Positions 33,340-44,393 of a stretch of 64,000 nt of DNA are shown here, one piece after another (position 1 is the first letter of the stretch; every line of letters begins with the position of its first letter). The stretch is taken from assembly GCF_000143415.4 (NCBI RefSeq), contig NW_003314261.1:1227674-1291673 (forward strand), written 5' to 3'. Under the pieces are notes generated by a model. It saw only the letters and a program-made list of their open reading frames with translations, was not told the origin of the DNA and searched no databases. The translations under genes and the position numbers were made by a program. The stretch is from Selaginella moellendorffii. Taxonomy: Eukaryota; Streptophyta; Lycopodiopsida; Selaginellales; Selaginellaceae.

Positions 33340-34110
33340 CATAGCATAGTATCTAAAATGGTCAAAACTTGAGTTGAGCTAAATTAAGCTTAAATCAATA
33401 CTAGTCAATATAGTTAGCCATAAGTCTTCTAAGTAAATGTCATGTTAGAAAAATGTTATTCTTTAGTGAACTTGAAATTCATGAATTTAATTGTCAATGG
33501 TTTGGAGAAATTTCTGTTTTTGAATATATTTATAGAGAAAACTTCTAATTTCTAATGCAACCTATACAATAAAATACTGATTGAGTAGTTTCTAGAATTA
33601 GAAGTCCAGTCAAACCCATAGAATTGTTGTTTTTTACATTCATAATTTTTTGGGTATAAAGAGCTTTTTTGAGCCCAAATAAAAATGGGAATATTGAAGT
33701 TTGCATGAACCTGAAATTTCTATTGTACATTTTGATATTTTGACATTTCAATAATTAACCAGAAATATATAAATAATTCAAAACACTAATTCATTCTTTA
33801 AGGTTTTACAAGGATGGGAAGCATGGAAAACAAAAAGCCTATGAATAGTTATAGCAAAAAAACTATGAGAATTTTAATTTTGTTTCATTACCACAACCTC
33901 TATATTACACTCCTAGTCTTTATTACTCATTTAGGAATGTAAAGACCACTGTCACTATTAATAAAAATAATACTTCTAAAACAACAATCCAAAACAAGAA
34001 AAAAAAAAGAAACAGACAACACAATAAAAAGCACTAATAAATCTATTTCATAAAGTTTTCCATAGCTTTTGTATTATAAAGAAAAATAATTTTTTTTATA
34101 TATATCCTAT
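33340..34110 (-). repeat. Host repeat containing the empty site of the 13-kb transposon
   Basis: The reverse complement of 57,479-58,140 matches 33,340-33,998, and the reverse complement of 44,270-44,393 matches about 33,996-34,110. Here the two halves are continuous, while at 44-57 kb they are separated by the 13,083-bp element. The join lies at AAGAAAAA near 33,996-34,003, where the filled site has AAGAGAAA on one side and AAGAGGAA on the other. This locus therefore shows the pre-insertion state in a diverged paralogue. Confidence 0.8.
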
Positions 34111-34430
34111 TCCTTTTGATCTTTGTAAGAAATGCTTGATATAGACATGCATTATCTTCAGTGTCTTGTATGCTACTTTTATTTAAATAAGACAAATGGT
34201 TGCATAGGTTTGGTAAATTTTCTTCAACACTGTCGCATGTACCCAAAAGTAGGTTTGGAAGGTGTGCACACATGGATGTACAAGAAACCAAAAAAGAATT
34301 AAAGACACACAACTATTATGATTTCATAGTGAAGAACAATATTCCATTAGTGAACATTGCATTAGTGAGTGCTGAATATAATATATTTAGGCCACCCTTT
34401 AATGTAATATAAAATTCATGTATAATTTCT
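34110..34430 (+). pseudogene. Unidentified coding fragment, related to repeats at 42.7 and 43.5 kb
   Basis: A plus-strand frame (about 34,197-34,412) includes HRFGKFSSTLSHVP and GRCAHMDVQETKKELK. The complement strand at 42,780-42,900 and 43,530-43,640 gives similar but broken peptides. I do not recognise the family. Conservation of a frame across three copies suggests an old gene fragment carried by the repeat. Confidence 0.35.
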
Positions 34431-34489
34431 TCAAAATTTTAGTTCATTATAAGTAAAGTGGAAAATCTTATATTTTTGAGAATGACATG

Positions 34490-34640
34490 TATCATTGATG
34501 GAGATTGGAATCAATACCTAGACAATGTGCTGTAGATGTCATCATCTACGAGATTTGGTATGATGTTAGTAGAACTATCATACCCTGGTAAAACCCATGT
34601 AGCACACTCGCTATCAAAAAAACCCTCATGTTCTCTTCTA
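34490..34640 (-). repeat. Inverted fragment of the 41.9-42.06 kb coding sequence
   Basis: Blocks such as TAGTAGARCTATCATACCCTGGTAAAACCCATGT and CCCTCATGTTCTCTTCTA match the complement of 41,915-42,010. It is a broken copy of the C-terminal part of the pseudogene at 38,581-42,119. Confidence 0.6.
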
Positions 34641-35480
34641 CATAAACTAGCACTGCCACCTTATCAAACTAAATTTCCAATTAGGATTTAAGGAATTATG
34701 CAAACAATGATAGGTTTCACTTTCTAAAGAAGAGTATGAGACAAAAGCAAATGAGATTTGAATATGATGGAGTGAAGATGGCCATATGGACATAAATTGT
34801 TTATTACAACTTGAGTCATGGTTGGGGTGGTGGGAAGTTAGGATGTTCTAATGGGGATATCACTCTTTTCAAGTTGGTTTTACTTTTTCTTCTCTTTTTA
34901 TTGCCTTTTAATATCATATTTTTTATTAGGACCAACCATTTGAGGATCTTGCATATACCCCAACTGTAAATCTCCTAGAGAGTAAGCATTTGAGTTGGCA
35001 TTCTTCTAAGGCAGCGAAAGGGAAGATGAGTCTATACAAAATATGTCTATTGAATTTGATACATGCTAAAGAGTAGTCTTCAGAAACCTTAACATTTAAA
35101 GAAGGAAAATATATAAGAATAGGACCTTCAATTGAAATATTATATAATCGAATGAATGAGAAAGTTACTCCACCAGCACAAACAGTGGCAACTGCAGAGG
35201 AGGAAGTGGTCCATAGCACATCTACAAAGTACACTCCTTAGGCTTCTCTGGGGAGTGTAATATGCTTCTATTAGTGACACAAAGACTATCTACCTAGATG
35301 AAGATGTTGGCACGAACCTTGGAGCACAAGGTTGTCACAAGCTTGATGTTTAGTACCATTTTACTCCAAGACACTACTCAGATTGAGCCACCTCAAGTGG
35401 CTAATGAAAAGAGTGCATCACAATAGGTTGAAATTGTTTACCATAGCATGAAACTAAAACAATGGGCAATCCGTTGCATA
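34640..35480 (+). pseudogene. Inverted fragment of the MULE-like transposase
   Basis: Plus-strand copy of the complement of about 22,150-22,930, sharing CTTGAGTCATGGTTGGGGTGGTGGGAAGTT and the CACCAGCACAAACAGTGGCAA region. Stops and indels are frequent. Its orientation is opposite to the other MULE fragment at 36,466-37,110, so the second MULE locus has been rearranged. Confidence 0.65.
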
Positions 35481-35831
35481 TCAACAAAATTTAATATTAG
35501 GTGTGTTGGGATGCTTTCGAAGGGCAAATATTAAACCTAGATCTATACTGACAAATCTGCTTCTAACTTTTATCACAATTGTTCATTGTGGATGGAGTAA
35601 ATCTCATATATCCATTTATGTTTACAATTATTTGCTAGCAATTATAATTTCTACTCCATCCTAGATTTGATCATATAACAAACTCCTTTTCAGTTATAAC
35701 TTAATAATAGAACTAATAATAGATATGTTTTGATCTTTCTTGTTTTGATCTTTCTGAAAATAAGATATTTGTAGAAAAAGTATACTTGTCACTTTTTATT
35801 AATTATATACAATATAATAAGTGTATACTAT

Positions 35832-36459
35832 TGTAGCACATGTGATCATGGGATGAGATTTGGATATACTATCACCATGGATCCTTGGAACTTTGGGAGA
35901 TAAATGGGGATAAAATAGCCACTAAGGGCTCTCTCATCAAGCAATTGCCCCTTTTCCAGTTGGCTTAAGGGGAGAGAGATAAGGTGCGCTACAGTTGGTA
36001 TCGGAGCAAATGGCACGGGTTCGATTCCCATTGATTAGTGGCTACTTAAAAGTATAATATACCCTTGAGCAAGGTATATTTCTACCCCTAAATTTGAAAT
36101 CGTACGTATTGGGTATCCATGCGTACGTCCTTCCTCTTGTGTGGAGTATCCACGGACGAAGGTATCCACCGTGGGACTGCGGTACGAGTGGATGACTAGT
36201 TACCTCACATGGAATAGTTGGTTTACACAATGGAAGGATTGGTAGATTAAGTGCGGAAATGGAGGTGCTGGTTCCCCTTGGCTCAGTAGGGGTTGTTAGT
36301 CAATAGTCAATGAGGACATTGACATCTCTGAAGGGGGGGTGAGTGTAGCGCATGTGATCATGGAGATAAATGGGGATAAAATAGCCACTAAGGGCTCTCT
36401 CATCAAGCAATTGCCCCTTTTCCAATTGGCTTAAGGGGAGAGAGATAAGGTGCGCTACA
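35832..36459 (+). mobile_element. TRIM family 1, second copy, 3' LTR shortened
   Basis: The 5' LTR (35,832-35,993) is 162 bp and starts TGTAGCACATG. The primer site TGGTATCGGAGC is at 35,996-36,007. The purine tract with seven G precedes the 3' LTR (36,344-36,459). The 3' LTR lacks about 46 bases present in the 5' LTR, from GATGAGATTTGG to the GGG before GATAAATGGGG. The flanks ACTAT (35,827-35,831) and ATTAT (36,460-36,464) look like a target duplication with one C/T difference. The interior matches the 6.8-kb copy closely. Confidence 0.88.
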
Positions 36460-36465
36460 ATTATT

Positions 36466-37110
36466 GATATGGAAATTCTAGTTAGCTCCAAAAGTCTTTT
36501 GCAATACAGCAATAGTAAGGCTTGCTTTAGTATATATGAATATCCACTTTGGGATCCGAATGCAAGATCTTGATGAAGATGTAGTACATATGCTTGCAAA
36601 GAGTATATGCCTTCTCATATTCCTCATGCTTTATAAAGTCTGGACATGTGTAAGAAAGAAAGGTTTTGAAGGATGATTATATACTATTCATCTTCTATTT
36701 TGATTATGTACTTCTTTGTAAGTGTAGTGATGTACTTCATAGAGAGAATCTCACATTCAAGCTAGACTTATTTTACCCTACTTTTTCTTGGAGACGGTAC
36801 CAATAAATTTAATTTCTTTATCTTTTCTTGCTAGCTTCCTGTACATCTCTATAGAAACAATCCCAGTTTTATCACTCATGTTTCCAACTCTTCTTTTAAT
36901 ATTGAAACCAGATTTCTCAAGGTTTTCAATATCATCCTAGGTGAGTGTGAACCCATTAGCAATTGACCATTCTTTAGGTACTGCATTAGATTAGTCACTA
37001 TAGTGTCTTCAAGCCACTTTATATGGTTGGCATTAGTGTGTAGCAATATAGCTAGCACCATCTTGAAACTCATGCATATTTTTGTTCTCCATGGAAACAT
37101 AGGGCTGGTT
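36466..37110 (-). pseudogene. Decayed copy of the MULE transposase 3' part (SWIM end)
   Basis: Runs parallel to 21,364-22,010, including CTAGTTAGCTCCAAAAGT, AGGCTTGCTT and GAAGATGTAGTACATATGCTTGCAA. The SWIM-finger frame is broken by substitutions. It is a second, older copy of the transposase at 21,383-24,450. Confidence 0.65.
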
Positions 37111-38470
37111 AGGGGTAGGGCAGTCGCCAGCATTAGGGCTTTTATAGAAAGTAGAGTGGGAGATTGGGAGTGACTTAGTGGGATCCATCGACATTAAAAA
37201 CAATGCTACCAAGAGTAAGTCATTTTTTTCTCCTTCTCTTTCTCCTAGTGCCGATCACTCAACAATGCCTCCTCACATGCTGCCATGCCACTACCTCTAT
37301 ACTCACCACACGAACTGGGCTGCATGCTATGTCGATCGGGCTGAGAGCCTCGGCACACAATGTGTTAGGCACCAGATCAGGATAATAGGATAAATAAAGG
37401 GTTTAGCTAGTTGGCTTAGGGTGTAAGGGATAGCCCTACAATCAAGTGATCACCCCTTTAGCTAGTTGGCTTAGGGTGTAAGGGATAGGATCCTAACACA
37501 ATGTGGGCTGCCTTGGCCAGGACAACAAATAGGCTAGAATGGGTGGCACAAGCTGGGCTAGGCCTAGCACCGCATTGTGCTGCTTGGGTCAGACCCAAGC
37601 ACTACATGGGCCAGGCTGAGTGCCTCTGCATGCCTCACCTACTGCCACTCACACTTGGTACACAGATAGGCCTATACTGTGCTGGGCACAGGCTGGGCTG
37701 AAATGGCATGCCATGCGGGGCGAGTGGGCTGCAAATGGAGTGCCATGTGGGTCAGGCAAGGTGCTGCACCCGCACTTGCAAGGTGCTCGGCCATGCGGCG
37801 CTGGGCACCAGCTGGGCTGGGATAGCAAGTAGAGCAGGCCAAGACAATGTGCCACACGGGGCACATCAGTTGCAGCATCATGCTGCATGGGGCGCAATGT
37901 TCTACCACACAAGCCATCCAGCCGCTGCCCATGCCTGGCATGCTGGGAAACTGGTGGATGTGGGCCAGGCGTTGGGTCAGGCCAGGCCAAGCCAAGCACA
38001 CCGTGGGCCAGGCTGGGTGCCTCACCCACTAGTGCCCATGCATGATATGTCAATGTACCATAGGCCATAGTGTCATGTGGCATAGGGCATAGGGGCCATG
38101 GCATCATACCACACAGAACACATGGCCCACAATGTCCCATGGCAAGGGCTGAGCGCTCGGCCGGGCCTAGTATATCAGCAAACTGGTAAACATGGGCCAG
38201 GTGCTCGGTTGGGCCCTATAAGCTAGCGAATCGGTGGATGAAGCTGAGTCAGCTTGGGCTGGGCTTGCCTGAGCAGCCCACTAGAGTGGTGGGCCTCAGC
38301 ACCACCTCCTGCAGCCAATACGCCAGCGTACTAGTGGATGACCACCACACAGGCAAGCCTAGGAGCCATGAAGAACATGTTGGGCATGCTGTCTGGGCTT
38401 GCTTGAGCGGTCTGCTAGTGGCCGGTATGCCAGTGTACCGGCAGATACTGGCAGCATTGGGAGCTCCATA
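37110..38470. repeat. GC-rich segment paralleling 25,440-26,330
   Basis: It opens GGTAGGGCAGTCGCCAGCATTAGGG, then TTTTATAGAAAGTAGAGTGGGAG, parallel to 25,450-25,500, and passes into GC-rich sequence with GGGCCAGGCTGGGC words. Frames of 60-163 codons on both strands overlap and lack domains. A solo LTR (37,363-37,498) has inserted into it. It repeats the arrangement of a MULE fragment followed by a GC-rich block. Confidence 0.55.
37363..37498. mobile_element. Solo LTR of TRIM family 2
   Basis: Starts TGTTAGGCACC, ends GGATCCTAACA, and is flanked by perfect 5-bp duplications CAATG (37,358-37,362 and 37,499-37,503). At 136 bp it is longer than the 104-bp LTRs at 40,665, because the segment GCTAGTTGGCTTAGGGTGTA is duplicated inside it. 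Confidence 0.88.
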
Positions 38471-38699
38471 GGGCGGACCTTACTGCTTGTATTTCTTATG
38501 CATTTTTCTTTTTTCTTTTCTTTATAATGAGTTTTTCTTGTTTTCAAAAACAAAAAAAAACTACAAAAGAATAAGGATGTTAGATCAAAGAGAACAAGAC
38601 ATGAGGAAGATGAAGTCCAAGACAAGAACCAATTTGACCTTTAGATTGAGATTTCCACAGTAACAACTCTACTCTCCACATTGCCAGCTCCACAACCAA

Positions 38700-38860
38700 A
38701 TGTCTCCAATCCACATCCACCCCCATTTCTACAATCACTGACATTGCTACCACCACTACCATTACCTCCACCACAACCTTCACCACCATTGCCACCGCTG
38801 TTATCACCACCATTACCACCACTACCACCATCATTGCTATTACTATCACCACTGCCATCA
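38700..38860. repeat. CCA-rich simple repeat (CCACCACTACCATTA type)
   Basis: Irregular triplet repeat of CCA, CCT and ACC. In the plus frame it gives the Pro/Leu-rich tract of the pseudogene above. The complementary Val/Met-rich frame is an artefact. Confidence 0.8.
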
Positions 38861-40664
38861 TCCTCAAGTGGGAAGGCTTGGGAGACATGATCTGAGAGAT
38901 TCCACTATGTGATTCACTTAGACAAGCATCATTTGGTTTACTTCACCTCACTTTATCAACATGGACATTTATAGTTTTTACAAACAGAATGGCCTTGAGA
39001 CAAATATAGGTATGTTCCTAGTTTCGGTCTTTAAGGCAGGAATGATAAATACCCTCTCAGTTTCACTGCAAATCGAGAGGGTTGGGATGACATTTGGAAA
39101 ATGAAGTCTCGTAAATTTGACAACATGCTTATGAATTGTCCTGAGACTCAACAATTTATGGGGAAAATGTTCTACATTATCGATGGGAATCATTGCTAAT
39201 GTGTGTGGATAAAGTGCATCAATGAATGCATTTGAGACAATCTTGTTTATCACATCAATGTTCCAATTGAACATGTACACACGAGAGGATCTCTAGATAT
39301 GGCAAGGCTTGTGATAGCTTGCCATAAAATTAATGGATAAGTACCTTTCCCTCTTTAATCACTTTTAACAATTTGAGTTTTGCAAGTTGGGACAATTTGT
39401 AATGTAGAAGCAAAGCCTAGTGCATGATATTGAGCAGATCTAGTTTCTTGTTAATCTTGACAAGGATGCAGTCTATAGCCACTATAGTGATAATTTAGCA
39501 TCACTTATTTGGCATCAACGAAGTCGTCAAGATGCAAATAAATGGTATAAAAATCTAGTGGTTTTTATGATAGCTATATGGAGTAAGGTATGTTCTTCTC
39601 AGTATACTTCTTATTACTAAATGTTTGTGTTGTCTTCAGCCATTGGTGAAGGTTAGGCAATACATATATGCACAGTCTCATCAGGCTAAAAATAATGAAG
39701 AACTCTTGGAGCATTCAGCTGTAATTAACAAGAAAATCAACATTATAAAGAAGACAAAGGTAAAGAAATTACTCAATATGGCTGACCCTCGACATTCAAA
39801 GGAGTTATTTGATATCATAACAAACATTACTTGTCATGAAAGTAAGTATTATGCACGTTTACTTCAAGGTTACTCCCAAAGGTTGTTTCCTAGTAGGCAA
39901 GACTCGAGATGAGATTATTTATAACATCTCAAAGTCAAAGCCTACATATGAGGAGTAAATACACATTCTAAATGACTTTAATAGTAGGCTCAAGGAAGGA
40001 GAAAAGGTTTGGACAATATGATGGAGATTGTAATAAGGAGGACTGTCTACATTTCACAAACTATATATGAATGGGAGATGTTTCTAGTGCCTTTCATAGG
40101 GGATGATCTTGAGTAGCTCTTATTTAAGGACTTTATCACCACTGAGCTTACAAAACTCAAAGATGACTGGCTGCCAAAGAAGGCATCTTTGCAATACACA
40201 TGAAAAAAAAAAGCTTAGAGATAAGATAAATAAGTAGTTAAGGTGAATTAGGAGCCTCTATATCAAAGATACCTACAATAAAATATAAACAATTGAGTAT
40301 AGTTCTCACTATATAAAGTAAGGTTAGCCAAGCTATTTATTAAATGGAGTCGTGCTTATGATTCCTCTTGAAATACCAGTATGTAATTGACTCCTGAGGC
40401 ATGGCATGAGAGATGGATGCATACTCCCAACAACAATAAATTTTCCAGCAGTGATAAAGCAAGCTTGCCTTTAAGGAATTAGAGATGCTAAACTATGTAC
40501 CAACCTGTTGAGAGGTTGCAAGAAGCAACAATGAAGATATGTTAGATGACAAAGATAATGGTTATGAGAATGTCAACATTGTTGGTGCCAATGGTGAGGA
40601 GAGTGAAGACAATGAAGGCGGTGAGAATGATTTGCAAGAAATTCCTCCATGACAAAAGGAGGAG

Positions 40665-41056
40665 TGTTAGGCACCAAGTCAGGATAATAGGATAAAGAAA
40701 GGGCTCTACAATCAAGTGATCACCCCTTTAGCCAGTTGGCTTAGGGTGTAAGGGATAGGATCCTAACATTGGTATTGGAGCCTAGTTTGATTCTCGTGTT
40801 GAGAAATGGGGTAAGAATATTCTAAAGGAATATTCAACATGGTGGATCTAGAGGGAAAACCAAGGTTTGGTAGACCCTAAGAGAAGGACCATGGTGACTG
40901 GAGGGTGGCATAAGTATGATTACGGACAATCATTCCCTGATGAGGGGAGGATTGTTAGGCACCAGGTCAAGATAATAGGATAAAGAAAGGGCCTTGGAAT
41001 CAAGTGATCACCCCTTCAGCCAGTTGGCTTAGGGTGTAAGGGATAGAATCCTAATA
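40665..41056 (+). mobile_element. Complete TRIM, family 2
   Basis: This 392-bp element has 104-bp LTRs (40,665-40,768 and 40,953-41,056). Both start TGTTAGGCACC. The left one ends CCTAACA and the right one CCTAATA. The primer site TGGTATTGGAGC begins one base after the LTR (40,770-40,781). The purine tract TGATGAGGGGAGGAT precedes the 3' LTR. Perfect target duplications AGGAG lie at 40,660-40,664 and 41,057-41,061. It is inserted in the pseudogene at 38,581-42,119. A decayed B-box-like AGTTTGATTCTCG follows the primer site, as in family 1. Confidence 0.93.
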
Positions 41057-42699
41057 AGGAGGAAGTGGAGCAAGAGAACTAGGTTATGCAAGAAGTTCTA
41101 CCATGATGAAGGTGTGTAAATCCACATTTGGAGGAATTAGTCAATAGTGATGATGATTGTTCATGATGTGCCCATAACTAAAGAACTTATTAAAGTATAT
41201 TTCTTTTAATTTCTCTTATTCTTAGTTTCTCAAAATGGTTGCAGCAAGAATTGTTGGGAGTAACTTCATTCCAATTTGTCTTGATGCCTGAGAAGAGGAC
41301 CTAAAGGAACTTACATCCACAATATGCCACATGATGGTATATAAATTTTACTTAATTTCACATTTTACCTTCCTCTTCTTCCCCTGGATTTGCTTTGTTT
41401 CTCTAGTGGCATTCCGTGGTGAAGTTGAAATCTTTATTGGCTCCTATAGTTCATTGATGGCATCTTTCGAGGAGGATATTGAGAATATGGCTGTCTGGCA
41501 AAAATGAGAGCACTTCTATTAAAAGATCTATAGGCAATTGCTCAAGAGCACAAACTTCATGCTCTTTGATATGCTAGATGGTCTTCCAAACACTAATAAT
41601 GATATCCTAAGCTAAAACATCTTGACTAAAGACCACTTGAAGGATGCACTCCTTCTAGTAGTAATTCTCCTTCACACAATTGGTCAAGTTGCTTTTATTC
41701 TCCCGAATGACCCCAATTGGATGTCTTGCTTTATGAGGCATGCAATTGGAGTCAACTTCAAGAGGTTATCTTTTGGGTGCATCATGGGTAGTGTTGGGGT
41801 CGAGATTAAATGTGTCCCAGGCATGCCAGAGAAGGTAAAAAATCATTTTGTGTTTTGTATTGTCTCTAAAAGTTTTATTATTCAAGTTTTAATGTGGACC
41901 TACCATGTGTTTTATAGAAGAGAACATGAGGGTTTTTGTGATAGCGAGCATGTTACATGGGTTTTACCAGGGTATGATAGCTCTACTAGCATCATACTAA
42001 ATCTTTGTAATGATGATATCCACAATATATTGTCTAGGTATCAATTTCAATCTCCCATCATGATGCATATCTTACTTGAGCTTTATTGCCCACTAGTGGT
42101 TGTGTCATCAATTGCATAGCAAGTAGTGGTTCAATAGGTGAGGCAGCACATGACTTTAGCAAAATCGTGTTTGTCATTAAAGAATATAAGTTCTTCAAAC
42201 ACCATTTTAGAGTTTCCTTTTTATCAGTTGCTTCTAGAAGGTAATTTATGATGTTTTAAAAACTTATATGCAATACATATTAAGTTTTCCTCTATATCAT
42301 AAATCTCTGATATAATGAGCTCTAGAAGTCTTCTTAGGTATGTAAAGCATAACATATGCAATGTGAGTCTTTCCCTAAATTGAGGAGTCATATAAAAAAT
42401 TTATTTATCAATGATACTGTAAAAAAGAGTTGAATGCATCTATTTGTGATGAGAAAAATGTGTCATATATCAATATGATAATGAAAATGTCAGTGTCAAA
42501 GATAGTGATAGTGACATTGTCAATATCAAATATAGTTACAGTGTCAATCTATCAAATTTCATAATGACCAATATATTACCTACAATTAATACCATTTAAA
42601 AAAAATGGCAGGGGCAAGGGGGGCGAGAGGGGATGGATAATATCATAGTGTAAGAACTATAGTATAATGTTAGTAGCTAGAACTTTAGTAGAGTGGCAT

Positions 42700-43980
42700 A
42701 AAAATACCATATTTAGCACTTGTGGATAAAAAATTTACTAATAGAATATTATTCCTCACCATAAAGTGATAATGTTTGACTCTATTTTGATTTTTTATAC
42801 ATCTATATATGCACACCTTCTACACAAGTTCTTGGGCAGTTGTGATAGTGTTCTAGAAAAGTTTCCAGGCTTATGCAACCTTTCATCTTGTCTAAACAAA
42901 AGTAGTATATAGAACACTGAAGATAATATGTGCTCATTCTTTCAAGAGTTTTAGCTATATTTGGAACATAATCTCAAAGAAATAGTTGGCATCGCTCTTG
43001 AAACACATGAGGCAATCCACCTTTAATAACAATATCTAGAACATTATCTAGAAAATGGATCTTTTGCTTAGTCACACTTGAGGCCACAAAAGGAAAAACC
43101 TCACAATGATTGTTGTGTGGATGGAAGGGTGGAATGTTGATAGAAGTTAGAAATAGAGGTGGAGATTTCCATGAAATGCATGGGGGCCAAGTGTGAGTAA
43201 TAATAGCATTCTCCCTAGCCATTCCTACACTTTAAACAAACTAAAGTTTTAATGGTGATAGCATCCCTTGTCAATATTTATACTAAGAAAAGATCTAGTG
43301 GTTCTTGAAAGTTTATATTGTCACTCTAAAAAATGAGACTTCTGAATTATAATAGTGTTAGAACCACTTGTATATATAATAATGTCTTTATACATGCTAG
43401 AATACTATCATTCTAAAAAATATAAAATTCTCAACTATACTTATAATAAATTAAAGTTTTGAAGAAACTCCAATGGAATATTATTCTTCACCATGAAATC
43501 ATAATAGCTATGTGATTTTAATTCTTTCTTGATTTTCTTGTACATCTATGCATAGACACCTTCCAAACCTACTCTTGGGCATTTACAATAGTGTTAAAGA
43601 AAATTTACCAAACCTATGCAATCATCTGTCTTGTTCAAATAAAAGTAACATATAAAACATTGAAAGTAATACATATCTACATTAAGTGCTTTTGCCATAT
43701 CTAGAGCAAAATTTTAAAGAAAATGTTAATATTTCTCTTAGAACATTTGAGGCAGTCCAACTCTTTTAGCAACATCATAAGGAAGGAAACTCTTGTTCAG
43801 TTGCACTCGAGGTTGCAAATGGAAGAACCTCATAAAATCCCTCAAAATGAAGATGTGGATTATTGTGTAAAGATGAATGTGGATTGTTAATTAAGCTTAA
43901 AGATAGAGGTGAAGAGTCATATAAAAGGCCTCTAGAACCAAAAGTAAATTTCTTCCCAATCATTGCAACACACAAGAAGA
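42700..43980 (-). repeat. Two diverged tandem copies of an unidentified coding repeat
   Basis: Segments 42,700-43,222 and 43,470-43,975 match each other in order. Each ends, on the minus strand, in a related frame: HNNHCEVFPFVASSVTKQ at 42,974-43,222 and LHFEGFYEVLPFATSSATEQ at 43,775-43,975. A third relative lies inverted at 34,110-34,300. The protein family is not recognised. Stops in the connecting parts suggest pseudogenes. Confidence 0.45.
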
Positions 43981-44385
43981 ATTAAACTCTCCAACAATAA
44001 AAATTTTCTAACTAATATACTTTATTTCAATCTTGGGAATAAGGTTTTATTATGACATGGCAATATATTGAATTTTAATTGTCCGTCTTAGTAATAGGGC
44101 TACATATTAATTACAACTTACTGTTAAAGACAACTGGCTATAGGGATCAAGAAGCTAAAACTAACATATAATTAATGTAACCTTATTTTGCCTGCCATAT
44201 AATGGCAAATGCATGCAAGCACGCGAGTGCACCTTTTACAAGATTGCCTTTCAATCTCAAAAACATAAGGATATATATAAAATATTTACTTTTCTTTATA
44301 ATATTTTTAGTGGATTACAAAAGCCATAGAAATCTTTATAAAGTGGATTTATTAGTGCTTTATATTGTGATGTCTATTTCTTTTT

Positions 44386-44393
44386 TTCCTCTT
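44386..44393. other. Left target-site duplication of the 13-kb transposon
   Basis: TTCCTCTT abuts the left terminal repeat. TTTCTCTT lies at 57,479-57,486, two bases beyond the right terminal repeat, with one mismatch. The empty site near 33,996 carries a single copy. Confidence 0.65.

Larger units (their letters stand above)
38581..42119 (+). pseudogene. Decayed transposon-type gene: Pro-rich N-terminus, ParB-like DGNH motif, possible methyltransferase-like end
   Basis: A single plus-strand frame from about 38,681 to 39,340 is open except for TAG, TGA and TAA codons. It gives a Pro-rich run, then WDDIWKMKSRKFDNML and KMFYIIDGNHC. The latter resembles the DGxHR signature of ParB-like domains. 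Further exons appear at 39,625-39,912 (Lys-rich, HSKELFDIITNITC) and 41,230-42,119. The last includes FDMLDGLPNTNND, LLHTIGQVAFIL and VLMWTYHVFYRREHEGF. The first of these is reminiscent of a DPPY-type amino-methyltransferase core with the catalytic motif lost, but this is weak. A TRIM is inserted at 40,665. A broken copy lies at 34,490. It may be a distant relative of the second gene of the 13-kb element. Confidence 0.45.

Noticed and set aside
37501-38140. Cys/Trp/His-rich frames in the second GC-rich block
   Set aside because: Same reasoning: both strands open, low-complexity composition, no homologous frame in the first block.
38580-38888. Val/Met-rich minus-strand frame resembling a membrane protein
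   Set aside because: It is the complement of a CCA-type simple repeat. No real membrane-segment pattern.
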